A program made the translations under genes and the position numbers. The notes under the pieces are model-generated. The model was not told where the DNA came from, did not search any database, and saw only the letters and a program-made list of their open reading frames with translations. Shown one piece after another: positions 34,880 to 47,345 of a stretch of 64,000 nucleotides of DNA (position 1 is its first letter; each line of letters starts with the position of its first letter). Source of the DNA: Haberlea rhodopensis (Eukaryota > Streptophyta > Magnoliopsida > Lamiales > Gesneriaceae); NCBI GenBank assembly GCA_907163345.1, contig CAJQUN010000397.1:372001-436000 (forward strand), given 5' to 3'.

Positions 34880-35840
34880 AGTAGGCCAAGGGATCCTTGG
34901 CTTAATGTTTCAGTATATCAAATATATCAAATAATAGAGAAGTATTAAAAAAATATTAAATTAAAATGATGATTTCAACATGTAGAACTTTAATTTTTTA
35001 ATGTGGGTCAGATTTTTAGCTTAAGGCTGAATAATAAAAAAAAAATAATTAATATAGCAAAAGGATGCATTTTTTGTGATAAAAATTCTCCGAATGCAAG
35101 ATTCTGAAGTACAATGTTGTGTTTTCAATCACCCTTATCGTCATAACTTTTAGAGACCCAAGTCTCAAAAAACTGCATCTCAAAATAAATATATTTAATT
35201 TATTTCCTATTTTTTAAAATATGTTTTAAAACATTGAGAAAATAATATAATTTTCATTTTCTTTTTTGATAAAATAGTTTTTGTTTTACATGTCAACTAA
35301 TGTCTGGTTGTATAATTTTTAATAAGTTTGTAATTACTCTAAGATTTGAAAAAAATAATTCGTTATGTTAGATTGTAGTTTATTAAATAATTATTTAGTA
35401 TTGCTTTGCAAAAAATAAAGTGAAATACATTGTTTTCTTATGCTACGAATAAATATATATATATTTTCCCGAAATCTAAGATAGAACTCATATTCAAAAT
35501 CAGGAAAGAAGACTCTAAGAAGCATCTAAGTATCCAAATTTGATTTGGCAGTATTTGATGTCCACGTAAAAAGTGAATCACGAATATCCAAATCAAATTT
35601 GGAACCCTTCGATCTACCATAATCCTTATGCTAGCTTGAACGCATACTCCAAAACCTTAGTCTATCCACAGTTAATCCCTTTACTTTGTCGTTCAAATTT
35701 ACATATTTTGGTGACAAAAAAGCCATCCAAGAGCTTCATGTTCAAAGCATCCAGACATGCAATTCACATAATGTGTGTGCATTTACCTTTAGATAAATAA
35801 AAATAAAATGCTTATAATAAATTTATTTTATATACACTGA
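34880..35840. other. AT-rich intergenic DNA, nothing recognised
   Basis: No supported gene or element. A short GA repeat at 35840-35856 marks the start of the NPR promoter region. Confidence 0.45.
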
Positions 35841-35858
35841 GAGAGAGAGAGAGAGACG

Positions 35859-36062
35859 GGTCAACGTTTGGATTTGGTCAGCAATGCCCGTGTAGGACAC
35901 AAACACAGCTCCATCAACCAAGTCCTCATTGTACGGCCCTCACTGTCATTTCCCGGAAACGAAAAAATCAGTCAAACCAGAAATCCACATTTTTGACGCG
36001 ATTTTTCTGAACTTTTAACACAAGTAGTTAACCTAGACGTGACCCTTATCAGCAAAGTCAAC
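35859..36062. promoter_or_regulatory. Cluster of four W-box-type elements upstream of the NPR3/4 gene
   Basis: TTGAC cores at 35859-35864 (TTGACC, minus), 35970-35975 (TTGACT, minus), 35993-35998 (TTGACG, plus, also a TGACG half-site) and 36057-36062 (TTGACT, minus). W-boxes bind WRKY factors and are known in the Arabidopsis NPR1 promoter. Four cores in 204 bp is suggestive only. A CAG|GTAACT donor at about 36109 could start a 5'UTR intron before the ATG at 36774. Confidence 0.5.
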
Positions 36063-36773
36063 TATCCTATCAACCAATGAACTTCTCGGTTCTTGAACAA
36101 ATACTACAGGTAACTTGGAAGGATTTTGCTTCTTCTTTTCTGAGAAATTTTGGATGATTGTATATTCACTTTAAAGTTGGTGAAACTCTATATGACTTTG
36201 TGTCTTATTTCTTGAATTTGGCAGGAAGCTTCTTGTGATAATCATGGAATCGTGATGAATAGATGAATTCTTTAGAGAATAATTTGCTAGCTAGAGAGCT
36301 AATGATTCTGTTTGTGGGCCCAAAAAATTGAAATTTGTCTTCGCATATTTCTTGGCTTATTGGTGTGTAGCTGTGATGGTGAATAATTGAGGAGTTGACT
36401 TGCGAGCTGCCTGGGTTAAGGTTTTCCCTGTATTGATTAAAGGAAAGCATAGAGATTGGTTATTGATATTGTTTTAATAAATACATGGAGAATGTCTTTT
36501 GCTTTAACGGTGATAGTTGCAAGGTATTTGAAGATTTTGCTGTACTAGGACTGCAAAATAGACTCATACTCGATTCTTGTTGTATTTTCAGTATTTTTTA
36601 TGGATCTAAAATTTGAATCAGAGGAACTTGAGGGAGGCGAGCAGTTCTCAAGGATTTGAGGAATTTGCAGTGCTGGAGCTTATACTCTCTTGATTGGGTT
36701 GATTATAATTTATTTTCTTATGTTATTAGAAATAATATAATGTTGGCTAAATAGAATCCAAGGAGCCTTAGCT

Positions 36774-39294
36774 ATGGAATATGGCAGTGAGATCAATTCA
36801 TCTTTGAGCTTTGCCTCTAATTCTCTTTTGTCAAATGGTTCTACTAGCAACAATATATTTTCCTCTGCTAGCTCCGAAGTGGGGACGAGTCTTGAATTAT
36901 TGAGTTTGAGTAGACTAAGTGCTGGCCTCGAGAAGCTCTTGCTTGGTGGTGACTTTGACTATAGTGATGCAGAAATAGAAGTCGAGGGGCACACCGTGGG
37001 TGTCCATCGCTGCATTCTAGCCTCCCAGAGTCAATATTTTCATGAACTATTTAAAAATGTGAGTGAAGAATCTGCAAAGGAAGGAAAACCGAAGTATCAT
37101 ATGTCTGAATTGGTGCCTCATGGAAGAATAGGATACGAAGCATTCATTGTCATCTTGAAGTATTTGTACTCTGGAAAGGTGACGGCGTATCCAACCGAGG
37201 TATCAACCTGTATTGATGAATCTTGTGCTCACGATGCCTGTGGTCCTGCCATCGATTATGCTGTGCAGATGATGTATGCTTGTGCTCTATTTCAGATTAA
37301 AGAACTTGTGATGGTTGTTCAGGTCAGTTTTGTGATAGTGTCTGAATGCTATGGTGAATAAAATCTTTGTTTATGAACTTTTTATGGAAATGTGGATTCT
37401 GATATTTGTCTTTCTGTTTGAATATAGCGTCGCCTTCTTAACTTTGTTGACAAAGCTTTTGTGGAAGACGTCATTCCGATACTTAAGGTGGCGTTACTTT
37501 GTGAGTTGAAGCAGCTTCTTGCACATTGTGTCCAAAGAATAGCACGATCAGAACTCGACAATATTGCCATAGATAAGGAGCTGCCCCCTGAGGTGTCGGC
37601 CGATGTCAAATCACTCTGCATCCACTCCAAGAAAGAAGAAGAACGAGAAAATGACTCGATGGTAGTGGACTCGGTGAATGAGAAGAGAATCAGGAGGATT
37701 CACAAAGCACTCGATTCAGATGATGTTGAATTAGTGAAGTTACTTTTGGATGAATCAGATATCACCTTAGATGCAGCTTGTGCTCTTCATTATGCTGCTG
37801 CATATTGCAATCCTAAACTCATGAATGAGGTTTTGAACTTGAAGAATGCTGATATTAACCTCAGGAATTCTCGAGGGTACACCGTTCTTCATATTGCTGC
37901 AAGACGCAAGGACCCATCAATAGTTCTTGGATTGCTGGACCAGGGTGCATCGGTGTTTGATACGACGTGGGATGGACGAACTGCGGTGACGATATGCAGG
38001 AGGTTGACGCGTCCTAAGGACTTTAACGAGGCAATGAAGCATGGCCAGGAGACGAATAAGGACCGATTGTGTGTAGATATGCTGGGGAGAGAGATGTGCA
38101 GGAATCCATTGGCTGGGAATGTGTCAATGTCATCTATGATGGTGGCCGATGATCTGCACATGAGGCTTCTCCTTCTTGAAAATAGAGGTAACAGCAATTT
38201 ATTAAGTCAAATGTGTTGCCACATAAGCCTTATTTATCCTTTTTTTTTTTTTTCTGGAAAATGATTACAAACATGCATCATGCACAGAGCTCGAAATTAA
38301 AGTTAGGGAGTGAAATTAAATAGCTGATCCTTACGAAAGTTGCTAGAATTTTGAGTGTTTTTGGAGCCGCAATTGTCCTCTCTATTTTCAAGTCGTACCA
38401 AAGGGGCAAACCCGGTGCACGATTCTATTATTAACCTTAGAGGCAATATCGCATTACCAGTTATCATGGATTGTTTGTTGGGATATGGATAATGATTGAT
38501 ATATGATGATTTGATTGTTGTATAGTTAAAAATATTTACGCTCCAGCTCCATACCTTATTCATCCAGTTCTAATGCATGATTGCACGTTGCATGTATTCC
38601 AAGTTAATAACTAGCCAATTATTCTACTATAGCTTGTTGTCTTAGTGCTTTATAAAATCGTTGTTTACTTTGCAGTTGCAATGGCACGAACCTTATTTCC
38701 TCTGGAGGCAAGATTAGCTATGCAGATAGCACATGCAGATTCGACTCTGGAGTTTGCTGGGCTTTCGGCATCTAAAGGTTCATATGGCAACTTTAGAGAG
38801 GTTGATCTGAACGAAATACCAACTGAGCAAGTTAAAAGGCTCCAGCAGAGGTTGCAAGCCCTGCAAAAAACTGGTAAATTCCAACTCAGTAGTGTTTCTG
38901 GAACTTAAAGCATCATACATTCACTTCCTTGTCGATTGACATAAATTTTTAGAATGCAAATTTAATCTGAAAATCTATGTACGTTATAGATCAGTGATTA
39001 AGATTCAATTTTTGTTCAATGGCAGTGGAGACAGGGAGGCGCTATTTCCCGAACTGCTCGGAAGTTCTTGACAAACTGTTGGAGGACGAAAAGTTAGGCT
39101 CTCTAGTGCTGGATAAGGGTACACCAGAAGAACAAAGAACGAAAAAGATGCGCTACATGGAACTCAAGGAGGATGTGATCAAAGCATTTAAGAGAGACAT
39201 GGCTGAACATAAGTTGACAGGCTTCTCAACTTGTTCCGCTGTTTCATCTTCTCCTAAGGATAGTGGAATACATAATAAGGCTAGAAAAAGATAA
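36774..39294 (+). CDS. NPR3/4: NPR3/NPR4-type salicylic acid receptor (BTB-ankyrin)
   Basis: Four exons: 36774-37322, 37428-38187, 38676-38873, 39026-39294; 591 residues, the usual family length. Family role: nuclear SA receptor and CUL3 adaptor that represses TGA-dependent defence genes when SA is low. Seen here: a BTB domain (about 61-137, DAEIEVEGHTVGVHRCILAS); the zinc-binding set C146, C151, H153, C156; ankyrin repeats (about 270-390: AACALHYAAAYCN, RGYTVLHIAARRKDP, DGRTAVTICRRLT); a LENRV motif (433-437) whose Arg436 corresponds to the SA-contacting Arg of this family; a C-terminal helical domain. VDLNEIP at 479-485 corresponds to the EAR-like repression motif that marks NPR3/4 and is absent from NPR1, placing the gene in that clade. 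A basic KARKR ends the protein. No lesion seen. Confidence 0.96.
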
Positions 39295-39669
39295 GAGAGA
39301 GAGTGTGCGTGCGCGGGTTCTTGAATTATCCAATGTTCTTGGTTGGCCTTAAATTGGAGAGGGTGGAAGAATTTAGAGTTCAACAGACATCTAGCACTGG
39401 TAGATTTTTGTTATATGGTGCAAAGTGTTGAACTGCATTCTAGAAGTTATTTTCTGAATATAAAAAAATATATGAACATAATCAGATTGAATTAAAAACA
39501 TGTAAAGAACAAAAAGATCCTATATCTGCATAGACTAATACCCGTATTAATTTAATGTAATGCAAGATTTGTTTTCTACCAGTAATAAATCTCCTCTTCC
39601 TCAACAAATGCCACCACCCCATAGCATTGCTTAGACATCCTTGATAACTCTAACTTCAAATTTTTTTTT

Positions 39670-39760
39670 TTACCAACTATTACAACTACAGGGAAATGTG
39701 GAAGGTCTCTCAACGGAGCTGGTGCCAACTGCACCACGAGGCCTTCCGCTCTAACTTCGA
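39670..39760 (-). repeat. Possible tRNA-derived SINE-like sequence
   Basis: Minus strand reads GAAGGCC...GTGGTGCAGTTGGCACC (A-box-like, 39745-39720) and ends in TTGGTAAAAAAAAAA at about 39675-39661. It resembles the head at 2191-2262. A clear B box is missing. Confidence 0.3.
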
Positions 39761-39794
39761 TTTCCAAGGTCTAAAACATCATTAATTTAGCTAC

Positions 39795-40312
39795 CTACGA
39801 ATTTGCTGCTTAAACCTGTTAAAACTCCATCCATGGCAATATCAAAATCATCTTTAATCCTCCCCAAATTCACATTAGACCTTGAATATAAGAATCTTGG
39901 AATGAAATCAATAATTTTCTCCCACATTCTCCCGACCTCTTCTCCGCTATATTTCTCCAAAACTTACTTAATAATCGAACTCTTATTTCTCACGTCATTG
40001 TGATCAATAAAAACTGAATAACTCTCAGCTGCATTCACTGGGCAAATGCCATTCATACTGATACTCAAAGCTTCCTCTCCAGAAAATAATCTGGCATTGC
40101 ACCAGCCGACATGCAATCAAACATTGATCTTTTTGTAGATCCAAGAAGGTCTCTACTATAGCCGGTTCCCCATCATAGCAATGTGCGATGGAACAGTCCA
40201 CAACTTGACACGAGCTCGACTCGCTTTTACATTAATTCATCGGTACCCCTCTGAAGTCATTCTTAATTTTTATACCAGTCGCCCCAACAAATGGAAAAAT
40301 GGCTGGATTTTT
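39795..40312 (-). pseudogene. GT47 exostosin-family glycosyltransferase fragment (xyloglucan galactosyltransferase MUR3-like)
   Basis: Minus-strand pieces in order: FVGATG (about 40300), NDFRGVP, CQVVDC (about 40205), MSAGAMP (about 40110), SYSVFIDHNDVRNKSSI (about 40030-39975), MWEKIIDFIPRFLYS (about 39935-39890), DDFDIAMDGVL (about 39850). These match the C-terminal half of plant GT47 xyloglucan galactosyltransferases, which act in the Golgi. Stops and frameshifts (for example the stop after FRGVP.MN, and after YFLERKL) and the missing N-terminal half make it a pseudogene. It sits between NPR3/4 and the helicase. Confidence 0.75.
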
Positions 40313-41109
40313 TCTTGACCTTATAATTAATATGTATTACGTTAATCAATTTTGAAAATAAAAAATCAATTTATGAAAGTTATATTAAAAAAAAAAGCTA
40401 ATATTTAAATTTTTATTATAAATATGAAGATAGTATATTAAAATATGAATAAAATATAATAAAATACTGAATTTATGTCATTGATTGAACATTGATTGAA
40501 ATCGAAATTATTTGGATAAAAAGAATTTAAAATTATTGAATGATGTAATTATAAAAGTTATTATGTCATTTTTTGATATAAATTGAAGGGTTAAAAATGA
40601 TATTTTTGGGTGGAGATATGTTGGGTATTTTTGTCATTCCACATAAAATTTCTAAATCTTTTTGTTATTTATTTATTATTATTATTGCAGCCTCACTAAT
40701 ATGTCATATATGATTGTTTTTCGAAATTACTTATCGGTGATTATTTTTCAAAATTAATTATCTATTTTTCATATAAAAAATAGATTTTAACTGTTTTATT
40801 TTATTACTTCTGTTATTATTTCTTTAAAAATAAGTAGGTGAAAACAAAAGTATTGAAATAGATCATAAGATGTGTTTTTATTTGTGTGGTGATAATTTCG
40901 TAATAATATAAAAAAATATTTTGAATAAACCTATTGTAAAACCATAACCGGACACGGTTGCATGCTGGAGAAACCCTCTTCTCTAAAGTCGCCTCTCTTG
41001 TTCGTCGTCATTAAACCTTTGCAAAACCCGTCTCCACCCTCCTTAGGGTTTATTCATCCCCCTATCGAATAATTCTTAAAGGTTGAATAAATCCAAGAAA
41101 TTATAAGAA
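40313..41109. other. AT-rich intergenic DNA and helicase promoter
   Basis: No gene. The last 150 bp (40950-41109) become pyrimidine-rich (CTCTTCTCTAAAG, CCTCCTTAGGG), typical of a plant core promoter or 5'UTR for the gene starting at 41110. Confidence 0.4.
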
Positions 41110-44100
41110 ATGGGTAGCCTCCTCTTGCTCAGGAGATCCTCGTCAAAGAGGTTGTCTCTCACCGCTCTCAGCCATTTCTTTCCTCAGAAACCACCACCAC
41201 CTTCGTCCAATGCCCTCATTTCTCCCCAAAATCTCACAGCCAGAGCTCTGCCTAAGCCTTCGTCGTTTTTCCAAGCAACCATAAGGGAATTTCACGCTGG
41301 CCGGGCTTTTCGGGCGGAGTATGCCGTCGCTGATTTATCTGATGACAGGCCCGCTGATGACGGGCTTGAGATTTCCAAGCTTGGGATATCGCAGGAGATT
41401 GTTTCGGCCTTGGCTCGGAAGGGTATTACTAGGCTTTTCCCCATTCAGGTATGCTAACAGTTTCAAGAAGGGATGAAAATCGATACTTATTTTTTTACCA
41501 ATTAGCACTGACTCCCGCTCTTCCAGACGCTTAGGATGCCCCTATAAACGTAGGGGATGGGCATTCTTAATACACTAAAAAAAGAATAAAATTTCGATGA
41601 TCACGGAGGGCAGGAACTGCAAGGAAGCAAGCGATCTTGCCTACTAGTTTGAGCTGAGATGTACTCTGTTTATATATTTATATATATTTGTGGACTTATG
41701 TTGTAATGAAAACAAGGGATTGGCATTTGAGTGGAAAACACCTAGAGAACGGTGTGGATTTTATAAATTACATTTTTCTTGTGGTTTGTCCTTTCTTTTG
41801 TATGTTATCTGTTAAAAGTGTTTGCTCTTTTCAATTTGTGTGTCAGATAATAAATATTTATTTTTTGGCAATTGCAGAGGGCTGTTTTGGAACCAGCTAT
41901 GCAGGGGCGCGACATGATTGGCCGAGCTAGGACTGGAACTGGGAAGACTCTAGCTTTTGGCATTCCTATCATGGATAAGATCATTCGATACAATGAGAAG
42001 CATGGGTCTGTTATATGTGATTTAATTTTTAAGTGTTTCAGTGTTGCCTATTGATAGGCTAAAAATTCCTGTTCGTGCTTATTCTTATTCAGACAGGGCA
42101 GGAATCCTTCGGCACTTTTATTGGCTCCTACCAGAGAACTTGCTCGGCAAGTGGAGAAAGAGTTTGCTGAATCTGCGCCAAGATTAGATACCCTATGTGT
42201 CTATGGCGGTGTTCCGATTTCTCGCCAAATGAGTACTCTTGACCATGGTGTCGATGTGGTTGTTGGCACTCCTGGCCGTGTCATTGATTTGATCAAGCGT
42301 GGTGCTTTGAATTTATCGGAGGTGAAGTTTGTTGTCCTTGATGAGGCTGATCAAATGCTCAATGTGGGATTCGCAGATGATGTTGAGGTTATCTTGGGAT
42401 ATATTACCCAGAAGCATCAGACCTTGATGTTTTCAGCTACAATGCCAAATTGGATATTGAGACTTACACAGAAGTTTTTGAAAAACCCAGTTACCATTGA
42501 CCTCGTGAGATGTCTGCTCTGTTCTTTTGCTTTGTTTTTTTGGTAGCTTTGCACAAGTGCTACAGTTTCTATTTGGATTCCGTCCAGTGTTTTTTCTACT
42601 TCACTTGAACTTATGGATTGCAAATATGTACTGCAGGTTGGAGAATCTGATCAGAAATTAGCAGATGGTATTTCCTTGTATGCTATTACGGCGGACATGC
42701 GCGAGAAACCTGCCATCATTGGACCATTAGTAACAGTATGAATAATGATCTTCAATTGACTGACCATGATTGACTGGATATTTGTTCTGGCTACTGCTTT
42801 TATTCTGGTCTTTAACTTACTTTATTGAGAGGCAGTTATAATTTGAACTCAAAGTTGTTGATATTTTTTACCAGGAACATGCAAAAGGAGGCAAATGTAT
42901 TGTTTTTACACAAACTAAACGTGATGCTGATCAACTGGCATATGCTTTGCAAAAAAACTTCAAGTGTGAACCATTGCATGGTGATATTTCACAGAACCAA
43001 AGGGAAAGAACTTTATCTGCTTTTCGAGATGGACGCTTTAATATTTTAGTGGCTACTGATGTCGCTGCCCGTGGCCTTGACGTACCAAATGTTGATCTGG
43101 TGATTCTTCTTTCTATCTTGTGTATTCTATTTGTAATATGGGCTATTACAGAGAAGAATATATAATTACATTATTTTCTGACTAAATTTTAACCTTTACT
43201 ACCCGTAGTTATGAATGTGCTCAATTAGATTTCAATTGCAGTTATGGTGTTGTTATACTATATCCATGTTTTTAATGTGTGAATAAAGACCTTAGCGCAT
43301 GATGCCATTCTTTGATATTGAGACAAACACCACGTTCATGACAAGAAACATCATTAAAAATATTGTTAACTGACAACAGTTTTGGTGGCTGTTGTGACAA
43401 TTAATCAACTGAGTCGTCTATCTTCATCATGTGAGGTATCTCATGTTTGTGATGCATCTGATAATTTATATCCGGCATCATCTAAAGCACAATAGTGATT
43501 ATACCCATGGTAGAGGCAGCTCAATAGGGATGCAATATTATCGTTGCTTTTGTTGGCATGGTGACTCTTGTTATTTTCTTTCTTTGTTCCTAGAATTGGG
43601 GCTAAAATGGATTGCATTGTTATGGTCAGGTGATACATTATGAACTTCCAAACTCTTCAGAGATGTTTGTTCATCGGTCCGGGCGAACAGGCCGTGCTGG
43701 GAAGAAAGGTAGTGCAATTCTCATCTATTCCTCACACCAATATAGGGAGATTAAGTCTATCGAGCGTGAAGTTGGATCCCGATTTGTTGAGGTACGTTGT
43801 CAGTTAGCTATAATTTTAATATCAGGTGTCTGACACCCAAACTGTCAGATCTGCCTAAGTCTAGTTTTTAATAGCTTCTGTGAGTTTGATCACATGAAAC
43901 TAATTCTTTATAATTTTCATGTGTCAAGCTTCCAAAAATAGCTGTTGATCAAGGAGCTTTGGACATGTACGGTGGCATGGATCGTGGTGGTCGCTTTGGT
44001 AATATTGGAAATATGGGAGGTCGGCGTGATTCTGGATTTGGACGTTCAGGCGGTTTTGGTAATCCTGGCGATGGCCGTTTTGGTGGGTATACTGGTTCCT

Positions 44101-44438
44101 CTAGTGGATATGGAAATTCAGGTGGTGGTCGTTCTGGGGGATTTGGTTCAGGGCGTTCGGGAGGATATGGATCTGGTGGGCAGGGTTCTGGCCGCTCTGG
44201 CAATTTTGGATCTGGCCGATCAGGTGGTTTTGGAGATTTAGGTAGCTCGAATCGTAACAGTGGTTTTGGGAACTTTGGTGGTTCTAGTCGCTCAATTGGT
44301 TTTGGGGATTTTGGATCAGATCGTTCCAGTGGATTTGGCAGTTCACAATCTGGGCAGAATACTCGTCCAAGCCGTGTCGGTGGTTTTTCTGATGACAATA
44401 GTGATGGTGATCAGAATACAGGGAGGAGATTTTTTTGA
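41110..44438 (+). CDS. RH53 (PMH2)-like: Mitochondrial DEAD-box RNA helicase, PMH1/PMH2 (RH9/RH53) type
   Basis: Seven exons: 41110-41448, 41878-42005, 42093-42504, 42637-42735, 42875-43099, 43630-43791, 43929-44438; 624 residues, close to the roughly 610-residue Arabidopsis PMH proteins. Family role: RNA chaperone for mitochondrial group II intron splicing. The N-terminus (MGSLLLLRRSSSKRLSL) is Ser/Arg/Leu-rich with few acidic residues, as in mitochondrial presequences. Helicase motifs: Q motif with GITRLFPIQ (to 113), I ARTGTGKT (130-137), Ia APTREL (167-172), Ib TPGR (215-218), II DEAD (239-242), III SAT (270-272), IV CIVFTQTK, V ATDVAARGLD, VI HRSGRTGRAG (from 416). The last exon encodes a Gly/Ser/Arg-rich tail (about 462-615, GSGRSGGFG-type repeats), the mark of the PMH pair and a likely RNA-binding region. 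No lesion seen. Confidence 0.96.
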
Positions 44439-45471
44439 AGCTGTTGAAGGTAAATTTTTAAATGCATACATATCTTACGGCTTGCAATAAAAAAAAACTC
44501 ACAGGCTTGCCTTATGAAAGCTTTGGCGTCAGCTTCATTCACTTTTAACCATGAAAACAAAACTAATTTTAAAATTCGATTTTTTGTACAATATACAATT
44601 AATTAATGTGATTTGTTATTTAATACTTTTTTCTAATTTTTGTGTGGTTATAATAATTGATTTGAATGGCATGAGAAAAGTGATCCTGAACCGTTTATTT
44701 GTTGTTTTTCAGTCACCATAAAAGTTTATATTTTGGTGTTCTGTGATGGTTTCTAATGAGATGGCTTGTGTGGCTGTGCCCATTGAATTTCAGTATCACG
44801 CTGCGTTTTCCGTACCACAAGTAAAGATTACAACAAAAGATGCTTTTGGGGACTGCAGTTTGTCTGGTGACTTGCCATCTCGAATCCACGTTTCGAAGAT
44901 TCTTGCTATGGTTTTAAATAGTCGTCCAGCCACCTTGATGATGGTACTGTTCATAATCTTGTTAACCGGAGAATGTTACTTCAATTGCAGTGTAGTAAGG
45001 TTCTTAAATGTAATTGGTTATAACCTCCGAGGTTCTCTCTTTTGTTATAAACTATATCTGCTAGTGTCGATCAAGCTTGGAATGATATCAGGAAACAAAA
45101 TGTTCAATGCTTCAGAATATATACGAAGAGTGTGTGTTATTCATGTAGGACGACATATCTAATGGTTAGTATTTCCAATAATCACGGGTTTTGCTGTTAG
45201 CTTTTTGTTGTGTATTCATTGGAAGTTTTCGTTTTTACTTTATATGGGATAACATGCAACGGTATGGATATAAATATTTTCTATGCTTCGACATTTGTAT
45301 AGTTTTATTATTTTGCTTGAATAATGAAAACCAGGAGAGTAGAGATTCCTTCAACGAGTCATTCAGGGCCACACCCTGAAGATGGTAAAAGGTAAGTTTG
45401 AAATTAAAAGGCAATACAAATACATCGAAGACCCCTTTCAATAATTGAGATTAGTAAAAGGACAGGAAATC
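44439..45471. other. 3' flank of the helicase gene and intergenic DNA
   Basis: Open frames of up to 139 codons exist (44743-45162) but have no family resemblance or codon-like composition. They may include the 3'UTR. No repeat element recognised. Confidence 0.4.
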
Positions 45472-45474
45472 AAA

Positions 45475-46575
45475 TTACAAATTTGTACAAACATGGCTGA
45501 CTGGAAATAGGCTCTCTTCATAAACAATAACCTCCAATCTATTTCTCTTCCCATAAACACCAAGATTCTTGATTTCTTTATTACTAGGATTATAAAGAAC
45601 CAGCTCACCACTACTGCTTTCCAGGATCCATTCCCCATTATTCCGAAATCCCAATGGTCTCTGAATTCTTGAAAGAGGGCCAATACTTGACGCCTTATTC
45701 CAAGTAGCAGCAGAATCTGTTAATTTATCCAATACCCATATGTTTAAAGTTTTATCAACTTGTTTGAGAGGATACACAATCAAAGCAATTGATTCTTTTA
45801 GGGGGAACATGGCTCTTGTAATCCTCTCCTCTCCTCCCAACGCGTCAATCCCAGATGGCAATGGCGTTGTTTCAAAGATTTCTTTGCTCACATCGAATGA
45901 AAGGATCAGTTCACCATTACTATCTTGAGCCCACCAACAAAAAGTTCCGTTCTTGTAAACCATACTCCATGTGGTATAGTACATGATATTTGCTGGCATG
46001 GTACTGCCATATTTCTTCCATGAATTTGTCTTCAAAGAATATATCTCTACTTGATTGTTTAGGCAACTCTCATGAGATACACAAAATAAGATTTGTATCA
46101 CTTTGAAGTCATTCGTGATAGGATCGAAACCTATTCCAAGATCACCACCACGTACTTTTGCATTTGAAGGACGTGATATTGGGGATGCAAATAATACTTT
46201 GATATCTCTTAATGCTGGATTCCATAAAGCGATATTGTCATGAAAACCATATAAAGCAACAATGCCATTACAAGGGCCTATCAATCTAACATGCCCGAAT
46301 GTGTCTTTAAAAAATGGTGGGAAATCTCGATCATAAAAAGTCATGTTTTCATCATTTCTCAATAATGAGATGACTCTTTTATTGGTAATATTGTCACGGT
46401 TAATGACTAGTAAACGATCTTCCTCTTTCAAAGAGACGGATTTATAGTGTTTTGTAATGAAAATAAGGTCTCTAACAAGAACGTACCATGATTTGCATAC
46501 GCATTTGAATCTTACTAATGATTTTACTGGTAATCTCGATAAAATTTCTACAATTACATCTTCCGATAAATTCAT
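45475..46575 (-). CDS. F-box protein with F-box-associated (FBA) domain
   Basis: Single-exon frame of 366 residues from ATG at 46575, typical of this intron-poor family. Residues 1-45 are an F-box (NLSEDVIVEILSRLPVKSLVRFKCVCKSWY) that would dock on SKP1 in an SCF ubiquitin ligase. The rest is an FBA-type beta-propeller-like region that would select the substrate: GPCNGIVAL, LWNPALRD, GIGFDPITNDFKVIQI, VEIYSLKTNSWKK, FCWWAQ, ILSFDVSKEIFETTPLP, LNIWVLDKLT, LVLYNPSNKEIKNLGV. CPR1/CPR30-type and S-locus F-box proteins share this layout; I cannot choose a subgroup or a target. The stop is 1.0 kb beyond the convergent helicase gene. No lesion seen. Confidence 0.92.
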   Translation of the reverse strand: MNLSEDVIVEILSRLPVKSLVRFKCVCKSWYVLVRDLIFITKHYKSVSLKEEDRLLVINRDNITNKRVISLLRNDENMTFYDRDFPPFFKDTFGHVRLIGPCNGIVALYGFHDNIALWNPALRDIKVLFASPISRPSNAKVRGGDLGIGFDPITNDFKVIQILFCVSHESCLNNQVEIYSLKTNSWKKYGSTMPANIMYYTTWSMVYKNGTFCWWAQDSNGELILSFDVSKEIFETTPLPSGIDALGGEERITRAMFPLKESIALIVYPLKQVDKTLNIWVLDKLTDSAATWNKASSIGPLSRIQRPLGFRNNGEWILESSSGELVLYNPSNKEIKNLGVYGKRNRLEVIVYEESLFPVSHVCTNL

Positions 46576-47337
46576 TATGCAAAAAACTCAAGATTTCATG
46601 ATCTTTCAATTTTTTCCCAAAAATCTCTCCCTTACTTTTGACTTCATGACCATTTTTCATCATACGTGAAGGGATTGATAGAGAGTAGATGAGAAACTAA
46701 CTAAACTACCTTGCAAATTCTACACCTTCCACATATTTAGCATTTTCCTTAGAATATGGAGGACCTTGGAGCATGCACATATTTAGGACTAAAGTGAAGA
46801 AATGTACAATAGCACCTTTTATATCCCTTAAAGGTAATTAAGGCAAAACAAATATATTTATTAAATCATAATAATAAAATTAATTTTTCCATAAATTAAC
46901 ATATAAAGGGATCACTATTTTCACAAATTACTTGCTTTGTTGTTTAATTTATTTTATTTTATATGTTTTGTTAACTAACATCTACATGGCTCATTATTGG
47001 GGGCATGCATACACAAACATGGGCTAATCATGTGATCAAAAGTTTCATTAGCGTTAAGGGGCGAATATATATATATATATATATAGTATTTTACACTAAA
47101 AATTTAAAATTTTATATTTTCGTCCCTCTCAGTAAAAATCATACAATTTTACCATTTTCAATGTGAAGGTTATATTCGCCCCTGATAGCATTAGAATTAA
47201 ATTTGCAGAGTTTGACAAATCTCGTCATCCAACACATGTCAACTATGACATTTTGTTTGAAACATTCTTGCGTAGTCACCAACTCTTGTAAACATCGAAC
47301 TAAATTGTAATAAAATCTAAGCTAATGTATTTGTATT
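46576..47337. other. F-box upstream region, AT-rich
   Basis: No gene. An (AT)n run at 47067-47086. Nearly symmetrical words (GGGGCGAATATA near 47060 and TATATTCGCCCCTGA near 47172) bound about 120 bp, a possible small inverted-repeat element. Confidence 0.4.
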
Positions 47338-47345
47338 CCCATACC

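Noticed and set aside
43945..44398. Hydrophobic 98-codon and Pro-rich 149-codon frames
   Set aside because: Other-frame readings of the Gly-rich last exon of the DEAD-box helicase.
44743..45162. 139-codon plus-strand frame after the helicase gene
   Set aside because: No similarity I can name, Leu/Val-rich intron-like composition, no clear gene context.
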